From assembly GCA_022564135.1 (NCBI GenBank), contig JADFLZ010000155.1, forward strand, positions 1 to 5,889: a DNA stretch of 5,889 bases, in the 5' to 3' direction. The notes beneath the pieces were generated by a model. It saw only the letters and a list, made by a program, of their open reading frames with translations, ran no database searches and was not told where the DNA came from. Numbering within the stretch: the stretch's first letter is position 1; every line of letters begins with the position of its first letter. Source of the DNA: Candidatus Zixiibacteriota bacterium (GTDB taxonomy: Bacteria > Zixibacteria > MSB-5A5 > GN15 > FEB-12). The position numbers and the translations under genes were made by a program. This document shows, piece after piece, positions 1 to 5,588 of this stretch.

Positions 1-336
1 TGCAACCTGGACTACAATATTTCGGCACCCTGAGAATTCATTATCTAGTAGAGTAAACCTAGAAACGAGGATTGCCTCATACATTGATCTCAATAGGACA
101 AAACCTGATGAAAAGTCATCTATTACGCCATTATTATCCAAGATTTCGTTTCTCGGAACGGGATTACATATTGACCAAATTGAATATGCCTTTAGTGACT
201 GTGACAAAAAGACAGAGACTGCATAATCGAGTCTATTAGAAACAGGTAATCCTATAGTTACTTCTTGTATTTTTAGAGTCTCTCTAAAAAGGAGTGCCAG
301 TTTATCTCTGTGCGACATTTCATATACTTTTGACAT
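1..336 (-). CDS. Unrecognised protein, N-terminal 112 residues (runs off left edge)
   Basis: An open frame without stops runs from an ATG at 336 to base 1, so only the N-terminus is present. The start is supported by a GGAGG Shine-Dalgarno at 345-349, eight bases upstream, and it lies 3 bases after the transporter stop codon, so the gene is probably third in the dipeptidase operon. The protein looks soluble and helical, with no signal peptide or membrane segment. Residues 35-56 and 78-97 look like helices, and LLRSMYEA at 81-88 recalls the Arg-Ser-aromatic-Glu pattern of DUF5677-like hypothetical proteins, but this resemblance is weak. No function is assigned. Hand-counted GC over 1-300 is about 37%, clearly lower than the gene before it, so recent acquisition is possible. 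I am confident that it is a gene but not of its identity. Confidence 0.75.
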   Translation of the reverse strand, partial: MSKVYEMSHRDKLALLFRETLKIQEVTIGLPVSNRLDYAVSVFLSQSLKAYSIWSICNPVPRNEILDNNGVIDDFSSGFVLLRSMYEAILVSRFTLLDNEFSGCRNIVVQVA

Positions 337-339
337 ATT

Positions 340-1284
340 TTAAACCTCCGCCAAAATCACTCCGCCTAATACTATCACGCCGCCGATTATGAATTCTATT
401 CCTAACGGTTCACCTAACCAGAAAAAAGCTACGATAGTCGCCACCACCGGCTGAATGTTATGAAATACCGCCATTCGCGAAGCATCCATATATTTCAGCG
501 CCCAGTACCATAAGCCATAAGCAATAACCGAGGTCCCGATAGCCATGTACAATACCGCCAGCCAGCCGCCCATGCTGACAGCGGCGTAGTCGAGCTGGCT
601 GGCAAAGTATGCTCCGAACGGCAGGTACAAAACTGTACCAGACGATAAGGCGTAAGCCGTAATGCGCAGCGCTCCGTATTTTCGAACCAGTTCTTTTCCA
701 AAAACCGTATAAAAGGCCCAGGTCAAAACAGCCAATAATATCAGCAGGTCGCCGTATAGATATTCGGTGCCCAGCTCTACTGCCCCGCCGGTCATCAGTA
801 CGATCACTCCGACAACCGCTATAACAATTCCAATTGCCCGCCTGATTATCAGCTTTTCTTTTAGAATAAACTGAGCAATAAGAAAAATCCAGATTGGCGT
901 GGTGGCAAATAAAATCGCCCCATGCCCGGACGATGTCAGCGACTGCCCATACAAAAAAGCCAGCTGGTTTAAGGGAATAATCAAAATGCCCAGTCCCCAG
1001 ATTTTCCAGTAATCTTTTTTTTCGATTCGGACGGAATGGTTTATGAATCTGTTTATGGCCAGAAGAACCAGCGATGAAATTATGAAGCGATAAAAACCAA
1101 AAGCGAACGGTTCGATTATCTCCAGACCGTATTTACTGATCGGAAAAGCCAGCGCCGCCATTGTCTGCTGAAAGACAAGAACTCCGACTACAAAACCAGT
1201 AGAGATTTTGGCGGCAGAGTTATGCTCGGAGTCAGGGACAGTCGATTTGTTTTCGCGTCCGCCACGGGCGGACGATTGGCTCAC
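340..1284 (-). CDS. EamA/DMT-superfamily transporter (10 membrane helices)
   Basis: This is an inner-membrane carrier of the drug/metabolite transporter superfamily, whose members usually export amino acids, metabolites or drugs. The substrate cannot be read from the sequence. About ten hydrophobic segments lie between residues 29 and 312, arranged as two EamA repeats. The first repeat ends with the typical TTPIW...FILKEKL stretch (128-145), and the second with NIQPVV...FWLGEPLG (277-295). The length of 314 is usual for the family. The start is a GTG (1284-1282) overlapping the upstream TGA as GTGA. An AAGG seven bases upstream is a modest ribosome site, and no other ATG, GTG or TTG occurs in frame before the first membrane helix. 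The first 27 residues are a hydrophilic extension, and residues 4-10 are encoded by a perfect 8-bp palindrome. Translation is probably coupled to the dipeptidase gene, so export of peptide-derived amino acids is possible, but this is inferred from context only. Confidence 0.9.
   Translation of the reverse strand: MSQSSARGGRENKSTVPDSEHNSAAKISTGFVVGVLVFQQTMAALAFPISKYGLEIIEPFAFGFYRFIISSLVLLAINRFINHSVRIEKKDYWKIWGLGILIIPLNQLAFLYGQSLTSSGHGAILFATTPIWIFLIAQFILKEKLIIRRAIGIVIAVVGVIVLMTGGAVELGTEYLYGDLLILLAVLTWAFYTVFGKELVRKYGALRITAYALSSGTVLYLPFGAYFASQLDYAAVSMGGWLAVLYMAIGTSVIAYGLWYWALKYMDASRMAVFHNIQPVVATIVAFFWLGEPLGIEFIIGGVIVLGGVILAEV
345..349 (-). promoter_or_regulatory. Ribosome binding site of the left-edge gene
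   Basis: GGAGG on the minus strand lies eight bases before the ATG at 336, inside the last codons of the transporter gene. It fixes the start of the truncated gene and argues that the two genes are translated from one message. Confidence 0.7.
1256..1274. repeat. GC-rich perfect palindrome inside the transporter start region
   Basis: CGTCCGCC and GGCGGACG form a perfect 8-bp inverted repeat around a 3-base centre (ACG). It occupies codons 4-10 of the transporter gene (Ser-Ser-Ala-Arg-Gly-Gly-Arg) and would fold into a strong hairpin in the mRNA about ten bases after the GTG start. The pattern resembles short interspersed GC palindromes common in genomes of uncultured bacteria. Its presence in coding sequence suggests an in-frame insertion. 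Confidence 0.7.
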
Positions 1285-2648
1285 GCTTTAACCTTGCTCA
1301 GTTCTGTCGGCAGAGCAGCGCCGGTTTTGCAGCCTTTTTCAAAATCTACAATACGGAACCGTTCGTTTGGTGAATGAATATTATCATCATGCTGAGCAAA
1401 ACCGATTAACAAAGTATCCAGCCCGAGCAGGTCTTTGAAATCAGTAACCACCGGAATCGAGCCGCCCTCTTTCATAAATACCGGAGTCTTGCCAAATCCG
1501 GCTTTGATAGCATTAGCCGCCGCCTCAAGCCAGGGACCATCGGTGGGTACATTGACACCCTTGCCGCCGGGAGACTTGTTGAGTTTAATTCTGACAGATT
1601 TCGGCGCAATTTTTTTGAGGTACTTCTCAAGTTTATTGGCGACATCATCAGGATCCATATCAGGCACCAGCCGCATGGTGATTTTGCAGGAAGCAAAAGA
1701 CGGTATAATCGTCTTGCTGCCTTCGCCCTGATAACCCGATGTAATTCCGTTGATTTCAAGAGTCGGCCTAATCCAGATACGCTCGAGCGTGGTGTAGCCT
1801 TTTTCTCCAAACAAGGCCGGCACTCCCAGTGATTTCATATATTTGGCATCACTGTGAGGCAATTTTTTGAACTGGTTTTTCTCCCATTTGGAAGCCGGCT
1901 TGATATCCTTGTAAAATCCCGGAACAGTTATTCTGCCATTTTTATCGTGCAGCTGCCCTATCATCTGGCACAGGGCAATGGCCGGATTTGTAATAGAGCC
2001 ACCAAAAGAGCCGGAATGGACATCCCGATTGGGGCCATAGACAAAAAGTTCCGCCGGAGAAATCCCGCGCAGACCAAAAGTAACGGCCGGAGTCGTTTTG
2101 TTAAACTGAGCGGTATCAGAGACAACGCAAATATCAGCTTTGAGCAGCTTCTTGTTTTTTTTCATAAAGGCCGGAAGGTTAGCCGAGGCAATCTCTTCTT
2201 CACCTTCAATCATAAACTTGACGTTTATTGGCAGCGTCCCGGTTGTCTTGATTATAGCTTCGAGGCCTTTGATATGGGTAAAAGTCTGGCCTTTGTCATC
2301 GGTAGCGCCGCGGGCATAAAAATAGCCGTCGCGAATGTCAGGCTTAAACGGCGGAGTTTTCCAGAGGTCAAGCGGTTCCGGTGGCTGCACATCGTAGTGA
2401 CCATAATACAATACAGTCGGAAGATTCTTATCTACAAAATATTCGGCGAAGATGACCGGGTGTCCTTTTGTCGGGTAAAGTTTGGTCTTAAATCCTATTT
2501 TGGTCAGATGAGCTTTCAGCCAGTCGGCGCAGGCTGCTACATCTTTTTTATGTTTAGATTGCGCCGAAACCGAGGCAAAGCTCAAAAATTGCAGAAGTTC
2601 ATCGGTGCGTTGTTTTTCGGTTTTTTTTAAGTATTCAAAAGCAGTCAT
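1281..2648 (-). CDS. M20-family metallo-dipeptidase (CNDP/PepV-like)
   Basis: This is a cytoplasmic di-zinc peptidase of the M20 family, carnosinase/CNDP-like subgroup, expected to hydrolyse dipeptides or short peptides. The ligand set is complete: His84 in GHYDVQP with Asp86, the Asp pair 117-118 in GATDDKG (bridging), catalytic Glu151 and ligand Glu152 in EGEEEIAS, Asp178 in VVSDTAQ, and His425 in NIHSPNE. The lid/dimerisation domain (about 195-320) carries the DVHSGSFGG motif with His211, as in carnosinases, where this His reaches into the partner's active site. The length of 455 is normal and there is no signal peptide. The ATG at 2648 has an AAGGAG site 10 bases upstream and a promoter at 2717-2689. 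The stop codon overlaps the GTG of the transporter gene. The exact substrate is unknown, and beta-alanyl or ordinary dipeptides are both possible. Confidence 0.94.
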   Translation of the reverse strand: MTAFEYLKKTEKQRTDELLQFLSFASVSAQSKHKKDVAACADWLKAHLTKIGFKTKLYPTKGHPVIFAEYFVDKNLPTVLYYGHYDVQPPEPLDLWKTPPFKPDIRDGYFYARGATDDKGQTFTHIKGLEAIIKTTGTLPINVKFMIEGEEEIASANLPAFMKKNKKLLKADICVVSDTAQFNKTTPAVTFGLRGISPAELFVYGPNRDVHSGSFGGSITNPAIALCQMIGQLHDKNGRITVPGFYKDIKPASKWEKNQFKKLPHSDAKYMKSLGVPALFGEKGYTTLERIWIRPTLEINGITSGYQGEGSKTIIPSFASCKITMRLVPDMDPDDVANKLEKYLKKIAPKSVRIKLNKSPGGKGVNVPTDGPWLEAAANAIKAGFGKTPVFMKEGGSIPVVTDFKDLLGLDTLLIGFAQHDDNIHSPNERFRIVDFEKGCKTGAALPTELSKVKA

Positions 2649-2688
2649 CGAATTTGTGCTCCTTTATTGTTATTCCAGCCAGGCAAAA

Positions 2689-2717
2689 AATATAGACGTA
2701 ATTTTAGCTATTGTAAA
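2689..2717 (-). promoter_or_regulatory. Sigma70-type promoter of the dipeptidase-transporter operon
   Basis: On the minus strand TTTACA (2717-2712) is followed after exactly 17 bases by TATATT (2694-2689), each one base off consensus. Transcription should start near 2682, giving a leader of roughly 35 nt that contains the AAGGAG ribosome site of the dipeptidase gene. It lies in the 138-base gap after the rubrerythrin gene, so the dipeptidase operon can be transcribed independently. Confidence 0.65.
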
Positions 2718-2786
2718 GCAGTTGCCTCAGATTTTGGACATACGTGAAATTTGTTTTGTGAAAAAGCATCAAAGCGAACGGATTTG

Positions 2787-3308
2787 CTAGCCAGGCTTGT
2801 GCGACTTAAACCAGTCGGCCGGATTGTCTATGAATTTGATACACGATTTCAGCAGCCGGGAATGCATCTCTTCTTCTTCGATAAGCCACTTGTAGAATTT
2901 TTTGACTCTGGGGTTGTCGCTTTCGTTCATCATTTTTTCGTAGAACTCTTCAGCGCCGTTTTCAAATTTGAGGGCCATCCTGTAGGCCGAGGTGTCATCT
3001 TCGGCAGCTGCTATTTCGTCTTTTAACTCTGCTAATTTATTATTAAAATCGACCAGTTTCTGGTCGGCGTCGGAAACGCCGGCATCGAGCAAATCTTTGC
3101 CATCGGTTCCTTCAACAGACTTGCACATATTTTCGATCTGCTCAATATGGCGGTCTTCTTCGGCGGCCAAAAACTCAAATGTCTGGCGGGCCAGACGGCT
3201 TTTGGTGGTCGAGGCAGCTTCTAAGAAAAACTGCTTGCCTTCTATCTCCAATTTAAGAGCGATTCGAAGCGGCTCCAAAATTGACTTAATATCTTTAGTC
3301 TCAGACAT
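2787..3308 (-). CDS. Rubrerythrin-like ferritin-family diiron protein (no rubredoxin domain)
   Basis: This is a predicted soluble four-helix diiron protein of the ferritin-like/rubrerythrin superfamily. Such proteins usually reduce peroxide or bind iron in anaerobes and microaerophiles. The two helix pairs show an internal repeat: ALKLE (17-21) matches ALKFE (112-116), and EEDRH (50-54) matches EEEMH (145-149). The expected ligands are therefore Glu21, Glu51, His54, Glu116, Glu146 and His149, so the diiron site is complete. A charged segment (about 62-108), which may extend as a helix, separates the pairs. The C-terminus ends in NPADWF without CxxC motifs, so the rubredoxin domain of classical rubrerythrin is absent and an outside electron donor would be needed. 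No ribosome site precedes the ATG, and a promoter -10 element lies only eight bases upstream. The gene appears to be a single-gene unit. Confidence 0.87.
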   Translation of the reverse strand: MSETKDIKSILEPLRIALKLEIEGKQFFLEAASTTKSRLARQTFEFLAAEEDRHIEQIENMCKSVEGTDGKDLLDAGVSDADQKLVDFNNKLAELKDEIAAAEDDTSAYRMALKFENGAEEFYEKMMNESDNPRVKKFYKWLIEEEEMHSRLLKSCIKFIDNPADWFKSHKPG

Positions 3309-3316
3309 ACCAAGTT

Positions 3317-3345
3317 ATATTATCGAAAATTTGGTTAAATGGCAA
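3317..3345 (-). promoter_or_regulatory. Promoter of the rubrerythrin gene, giving a (near-)leaderless mRNA
   Basis: TTGCCA (3345-3340) and TAATAT (3322-3317) on the minus strand are separated by 17 bases. Only eight bases lie between the -10 element and the A of the ATG at 3308, so the predicted start of transcription falls on or within a few bases of the start codon. This agrees with the absence of a Shine-Dalgarno sequence. An AAGAAT/ATTCTT inverted repeat (3348-3365) lies just upstream of the -35 element and could be an operator. Confidence 0.5.
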
Positions 3346-3363
3346 TGAAGAATTTATGGATTC

Positions 3364-4134
3364 TTAAAAATCAAGGCGCTGAAATCTGCTTTTGCTGCTG
3401 TAGATAAGCAGCAGCAGCAGCACCACCGATGTCATAACTGGCAGCCAGTTAGTGACCGCCTCCCCACTGGCCAATAGCTGTGCCATCTGCCCCATTTCGC
3501 TCGTATTCGGCAAAATATAGTAGATGGTGTCAAGCAGGTAACGGCCAAACTGCCCAGCGCCAATCCAGCTCTCTCTCCCTGTCAGAATCAGTTGTCCGAT
3601 CCAGACTGCGGCCAGAGAAGCGAAGCAATAGGTTACAGACTTAGTCAGCATACCTACAAACATTACTACACTCATCCAGATACCAAATGATATCAGATTT
3701 ATGCTTAATACATAGCCGAATTGCGCAGGACTGATTACCCCCAGCCCGATAAGTTCAATGCCCACCATCGAGCAAAGCGCGGTCAGAGCTATGGCATAGA
3801 TGAAGTAAATGCTGAAGAGCTTGCTGAAGAAAAAACTGCCTCTGCTAATTGGCTTGGAAAGATAATACTCGACCTGACCTTTCCTCGAAAGTTTGCTGAA
3901 TAGAAATATGGTTGAAACTGCCGCCAGCAGCACCATCAGTGAGACAAATGTCTGCAAAGCCCCGATGGCAAAAACTGTGACGTTGGCTGCTGTCTCCAGA
4001 TTATTGTCTACCAGTTCGAGTCTTTTGGAGATCCCTAAATAAATCAGCAGAATTCCTAAAACTGTTATTGCCAATCCGGCCAGATGCTGCTTTCTGTCAA
4101 AAAATTCAAGCAGGGTTTCTTTAAATATTCCCAT
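3364..4134 (-). CDS. ABC transporter permease, ABC-2 type (NosY/NatB-like)
   Basis: This is the membrane subunit of an ABC exporter. About six hydrophobic helices are visible (roughly 18-35, 60-80, 106-130, 140-163, 165-185, 230-247). The cytoplasmic loop after helix 2 has the ABC-2 hallmark YYLSKPISRGSFFFSK (90-105), equivalent to the conserved LxKPxSR...K stretch that contacts the ATPase. The length of 256 suits single-domain ABC-2 permeases, which work as dimers. The ATG overlaps the ATPase stop by one base (TGATG) and has a good ribosome site, AGAGGTGA, seven bases upstream, so the two subunits should be made together. No accessory gene (membrane-fusion protein or substrate enzyme) is adjacent, so the substrate is unknown. 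Relatives handle sodium, copper-site maturation, drugs or peptides. Confidence 0.88.
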   Translation of the reverse strand: MGIFKETLLEFFDRKQHLAGLAITVLGILLIYLGISKRLELVDNNLETAANVTVFAIGALQTFVSLMVLLAAVSTIFLFSKLSRKGQVEYYLSKPISRGSFFFSKLFSIYFIYAIALTALCSMVGIELIGLGVISPAQFGYVLSINLISFGIWMSVVMFVGMLTKSVTYCFASLAAVWIGQLILTGRESWIGAGQFGRYLLDTIYYILPNTSEMGQMAQLLASGEAVTNWLPVMTSVVLLLLLIYSSKSRFQRLDF

Positions 4135-5087
4135 CAGACTGTCACCTCTGACTCTCGTTCTGTTTCTACTGTCGTTTTGATATTGCGATAGAGCGACTGC
4201 TCCAGCTTCGTCTTAAGCGGCTTAATCGACCTGATACTGATGCCCATCTTGCGAATTTGGTCGATTACGTAGTTAATCTTCTCTTCGTCAACCAGCTCTA
4301 CTACCATGCTGGTGGTGGAGACTATGAGTTTTATCCCGACCTCCGCCGGTATATCTACCACTTTGCCACCCATGCCGGCCTCGATTTCAAACATGCACTT
4401 TTCTTCTTCTCTCAAAACGTTAATCTCAATAGTCTGAACGATTCGGCCCTTTTTCATGATGCCGATTCTGTCGGCCAGTGATTCGACGTCGGAGCGAAAA
4501 GGAGAGCTTATCAGAATAGTCTTGGATTCTGAGCGAACCTGCTCGATTACTTTCATCAGCGCAGGCTTGTCCTTGTCATCAAGTCCCTCAAACGGCTCAT
4601 CGAGAATCAATAAATCCGGGTCGGAAATCAGAGCCTGCGCCAGGCCAACTTTCTGAGTCAGCCCTTTGGAGAATTTCTTAATCTTCAGAGACGGCCAATG
4701 ATGAAGCCCGACCATCTTAAGTAGTCCATCAATTCTTTCCCGTAAGTCCCTGTCGTTCATGCTATATAAATTTCCGGTCAGGAGCAGCAATTGTCTGGCT
4801 GTAAGATGTCCGGGGAATTTGGGGTTTTGCGGAAGGTAGCCGACGTTTGAGCGAGAGAACGGATTTGAAGGAATATGTCCGTTGATAAAAATCTCACCGG
4901 AGTCCGGCCTGACCAGTCCGAAAAAAGTCTTAAACAGGGTGCTCTTGCCGGCGCCATTATCCCCTAACAGGCCGTAGACTTCCCCTTGAGGCACAGCCAG
5001 ATCGACTGCGTCAAGGGCGACAATAGCTTTCTTGTGCCTCTTGCCTGAAAAGACTTTAGTAATTCCGTATGCTTCGACAGTAACCAT
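4134..5087 (-). CDS. ABC transporter ATP-binding protein (NatA/CcmA-like)
   Basis: This is the ATPase subunit of an ABC exporter, partner of the permease that follows. The nucleotide-binding domain covers about 3-220: Walker A GDNGAGKST (42-50), Q-loop Gln87, signature FSKGLTQK (139-146, the variant usual for NatA-type proteins), Walker B LLILDEP (159-165) with Glu164, and D-loop GLD (168-170). The switch (H-loop) histidine expected in the SSH motif is Pro196 (SSPFRSDVE), encoded by CCT. The C-terminal 95 residues form the extra regulatory-type domain seen in NatA-like ATPases, ending in a KTKLEQSLYRNI stretch like their usual LEDxF motif. The ATG at 5087 has no Shine-Dalgarno sequence, only an A/T-rich leader, and no alternative start fits. 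The gene is first of a two-gene unit. Hydrolysis may be weakened by the missing His, but the catalytic Glu is intact. Confidence 0.92.
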   Translation of the reverse strand: MVTVEAYGITKVFSGKRHKKAIVALDAVDLAVPQGEVYGLLGDNGAGKSTLFKTFFGLVRPDSGEIFINGHIPSNPFSRSNVGYLPQNPKFPGHLTARQLLLLTGNLYSMNDRDLRERIDGLLKMVGLHHWPSLKIKKFSKGLTQKVGLAQALISDPDLLILDEPFEGLDDKDKPALMKVIEQVRSESKTILISSPFRSDVESLADRIGIMKKGRIVQTIEINVLREEEKCMFEIEAGMGGKVVDIPAEVGIKLIVSTTSMVVELVDEEKINYVIDQIRKMGISIRSIKPLKTKLEQSLYRNIKTTVETERESEVTV

Positions 5088-5106
5088 AATAATTTTTGAT
5101 AAAAAG

Positions 5107-5120
5107 GCTTATCTATAAGC
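5107..5120. repeat. Short palindrome upstream of the ABC gene
   Basis: GCTTAT and ATAAGC form a perfect 6-bp inverted repeat with a 2-base centre, 20-33 bases before the ABC ATPase start. Its size and place would suit a dimeric repressor site or a small leader hairpin. No convincing -35/-10 pair was found beside it. Confidence 0.35.
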
Positions 5121-5132
5121 TATACGGCAGAA

Positions 5133-5161
5133 TAGGGGGTTTTATTTAGGGGGGCTTTTTT
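5133..5161. repeat. Tandem G-run direct repeat
   Basis: TAGGGGGTTTT at 5133-5143 is followed by TAGGGGGGCTTTTTT at 5147-5161, two near-identical units 3 bases apart. The G-runs of five and six are too few for an ordinary four-tract G-quadruplex. On the other strand the same region is C-rich in the upstream part of the ABC operon. Confidence 0.45.
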
Positions 5162-5163
5162 CC

Positions 5164-5210
5164 GTCATTGCGATAAGTTCCGAACTTGCTAGGAACGACA
5201 TAGCAATCTC
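5164..5210. repeat. Interspersed palindromic repeat, ATTGC...GCAAT type
   Basis: The outer arms ATTGC (5167-5171) and GCAAT (5203-5207) enclose a second inverted pair GTTCC (5177-5181) and GGAAC (5192-5196). The stretch from GTCATTGCGA to GGAACGAC-TAGCAATCTC is the layout of a small intergenic repeat that I recall from many bacterial genomes, often in dozens of copies. This copy seems degenerate in the middle, and AAGTT/AACTT at 5175-5187 offers an alternative small hairpin. Confidence 0.55.
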
Positions 5211-5244
5211 AAATCAGATTTTCGTCCCCCAAGCCTCTCTTTTC

Positions 5245-5273
5245 TTGACAAATCTGCCGAAAAGTTATTGAAT
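5245..5273 (+). promoter_or_regulatory. Possible promoter directed to the tRNA-Thr gene
   Basis: A perfect TTGACA -35 (5245-5250) is followed after 17 bases by TTGAAT (5268-5273), a weak -10 matching four of six. Transcripts would cross the large inverted repeat before reaching the tRNA. A competing option nearer the tRNA is TAGAAT (5378-5383) with CTGACC (5354-5359) 18 bases upstream. The sequence does not decide between them. Confidence 0.35.
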
Positions 5274-5293
5274 AGTGGCCTGTTAAACAGTTG

Positions 5294-5362
5294 GTAGGTC
5301 AGGAGTCTTGTACTCCTGACTTCCTTTTTCGAAACGTCAGGACCACAAGGGTCCTGACCTAC
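5294..5362. repeat. REPIN-like element: two inverted copies of a 27-base hairpin repeat
   Basis: Unit A (5294-5320) contains a perfect 9-bp hairpin GTCAGGAGT/ACTCCTGAC around the loop CTTGT. Unit B (5336-5362) contains GTCAGGACC/GGTCCTGAC around ACAAG. Unit B is the reverse complement of unit A at 23 of 27 positions, including the outer GTAG/CTAC. The four differences form two compensatory base-pair changes in the hairpin stem. The units are separated by 15 bases. Paired REPs in opposite orientation are the form mobilised by RAYT transposases; none is encoded in this window. Confidence 0.75.
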
Positions 5363-5391
5363 AAGATAATTGACTGTTAGAATAAGTGTAA

Positions 5392-5464
<73 letters not shown>

Positions 5465-5492
5465 CTTTAAATCCGCCTCATTCTCGTCTTTA

Positions 5493-5544
5493 GCTCGTAT
5501 CCGTCATTCCACGATTGACGTGGAATCCAGTCGGTAATACGAGC
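5493..5544. repeat. dRS3-like palindromic repeat with an outer stem
   Basis: The inner hairpin is perfect: ATTCCACG (5506-5513), loop ATTGA, CGTGGAAT (5519-5526), set in a CCGTCATTCC...GGAATCCAGTCGG frame like the widespread GTCATTCC...GGAATCCA repeats (dRS3 of Neisseria has this form). A further perfect 8-bp outer stem GCTCGTAT (5493-5500) and ATACGAGC (5537-5544) closes it, with CCG (5501-5503) and CGG (5532-5534) able to pair in between. No T-run follows, so it is not a typical terminator for the tRNA. Confidence 0.65.
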
Positions 5545-5571
5545 AGGAAATATGATATTTCGTCTTGTCCG

Positions 5572-5587
5572 TAGATATAAATATCTA
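5572..5587. promoter_or_regulatory. AT-rich palindrome, possible operator
   Basis: TAGATAT and ATATCTA form a perfect 7-bp inverted repeat with an AA centre. It ends one base before a possible -35 element (5589-5594) of the right-edge gene, a position suited to a dimeric regulator. Function inferred from position only. Confidence 0.35.
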
Positions 5588-5588
5588 A

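Larger units (their letters stand above)
5088..5391. other. Gene-free region rich in repeats between the ABC operon and tRNA-Thr
   Basis: No convincing protein frame on either strand. From left to right it holds the A/T-rich leader and palindrome of the ABC gene, two direct G-run repeats (5133-5161), an ATTGC...GCAAT interspersed repeat (5164-5210), a C-run and pyrimidine stretch (5226-5244), a possible plus-strand promoter (5245-5273), and a large inverted repeat (5294-5362) ending 29 bases before the tRNA. It separates divergently transcribed units. Confidence 0.7.

Noticed and set aside
1854..2630. Long open frame on the plus strand opposite the dipeptidase gene
   Set aside because: It is the exact antisense of a gene with all M20 motifs, has no family signature of its own and no ribosome site, so it is a shadow frame.
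2758..2790. Possible terminator after the rubrerythrin gene (AGCA...TGCT then five T on the minus strand)
   Set aside because: The stem has only about four to six pairs with a 2-base bulge and a large loop, so it is too weak to claim as Rho-independent.
2992..3348. Plus-strand open frame opposite the rubrerythrin gene
   Set aside because: Ser/Ala-rich composition reflects the reverse complement of the Glu-rich helices; the minus-strand frame carries the diiron ligands.
3348..3365. AAGAAT/ATTCTT inverted repeat at the permease stop codon as a terminator
   Set aside because: A/T-rich 6-bp stem with no T-run after it on the minus strand; it is mentioned only as a possible operator for the rubrerythrin promoter.
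3402..3425. CAG/GCA triplet run
   Set aside because: It encodes a leucine stretch in the last membrane helix of the permease using the codon CTG, so no special repeat need be invoked.
5294..5362. Two-unit repeat considered as a small CRISPR array
   Set aside because: The units are inverted, not direct, are themselves hairpins, and only 15 bases separate them, with no further copies.
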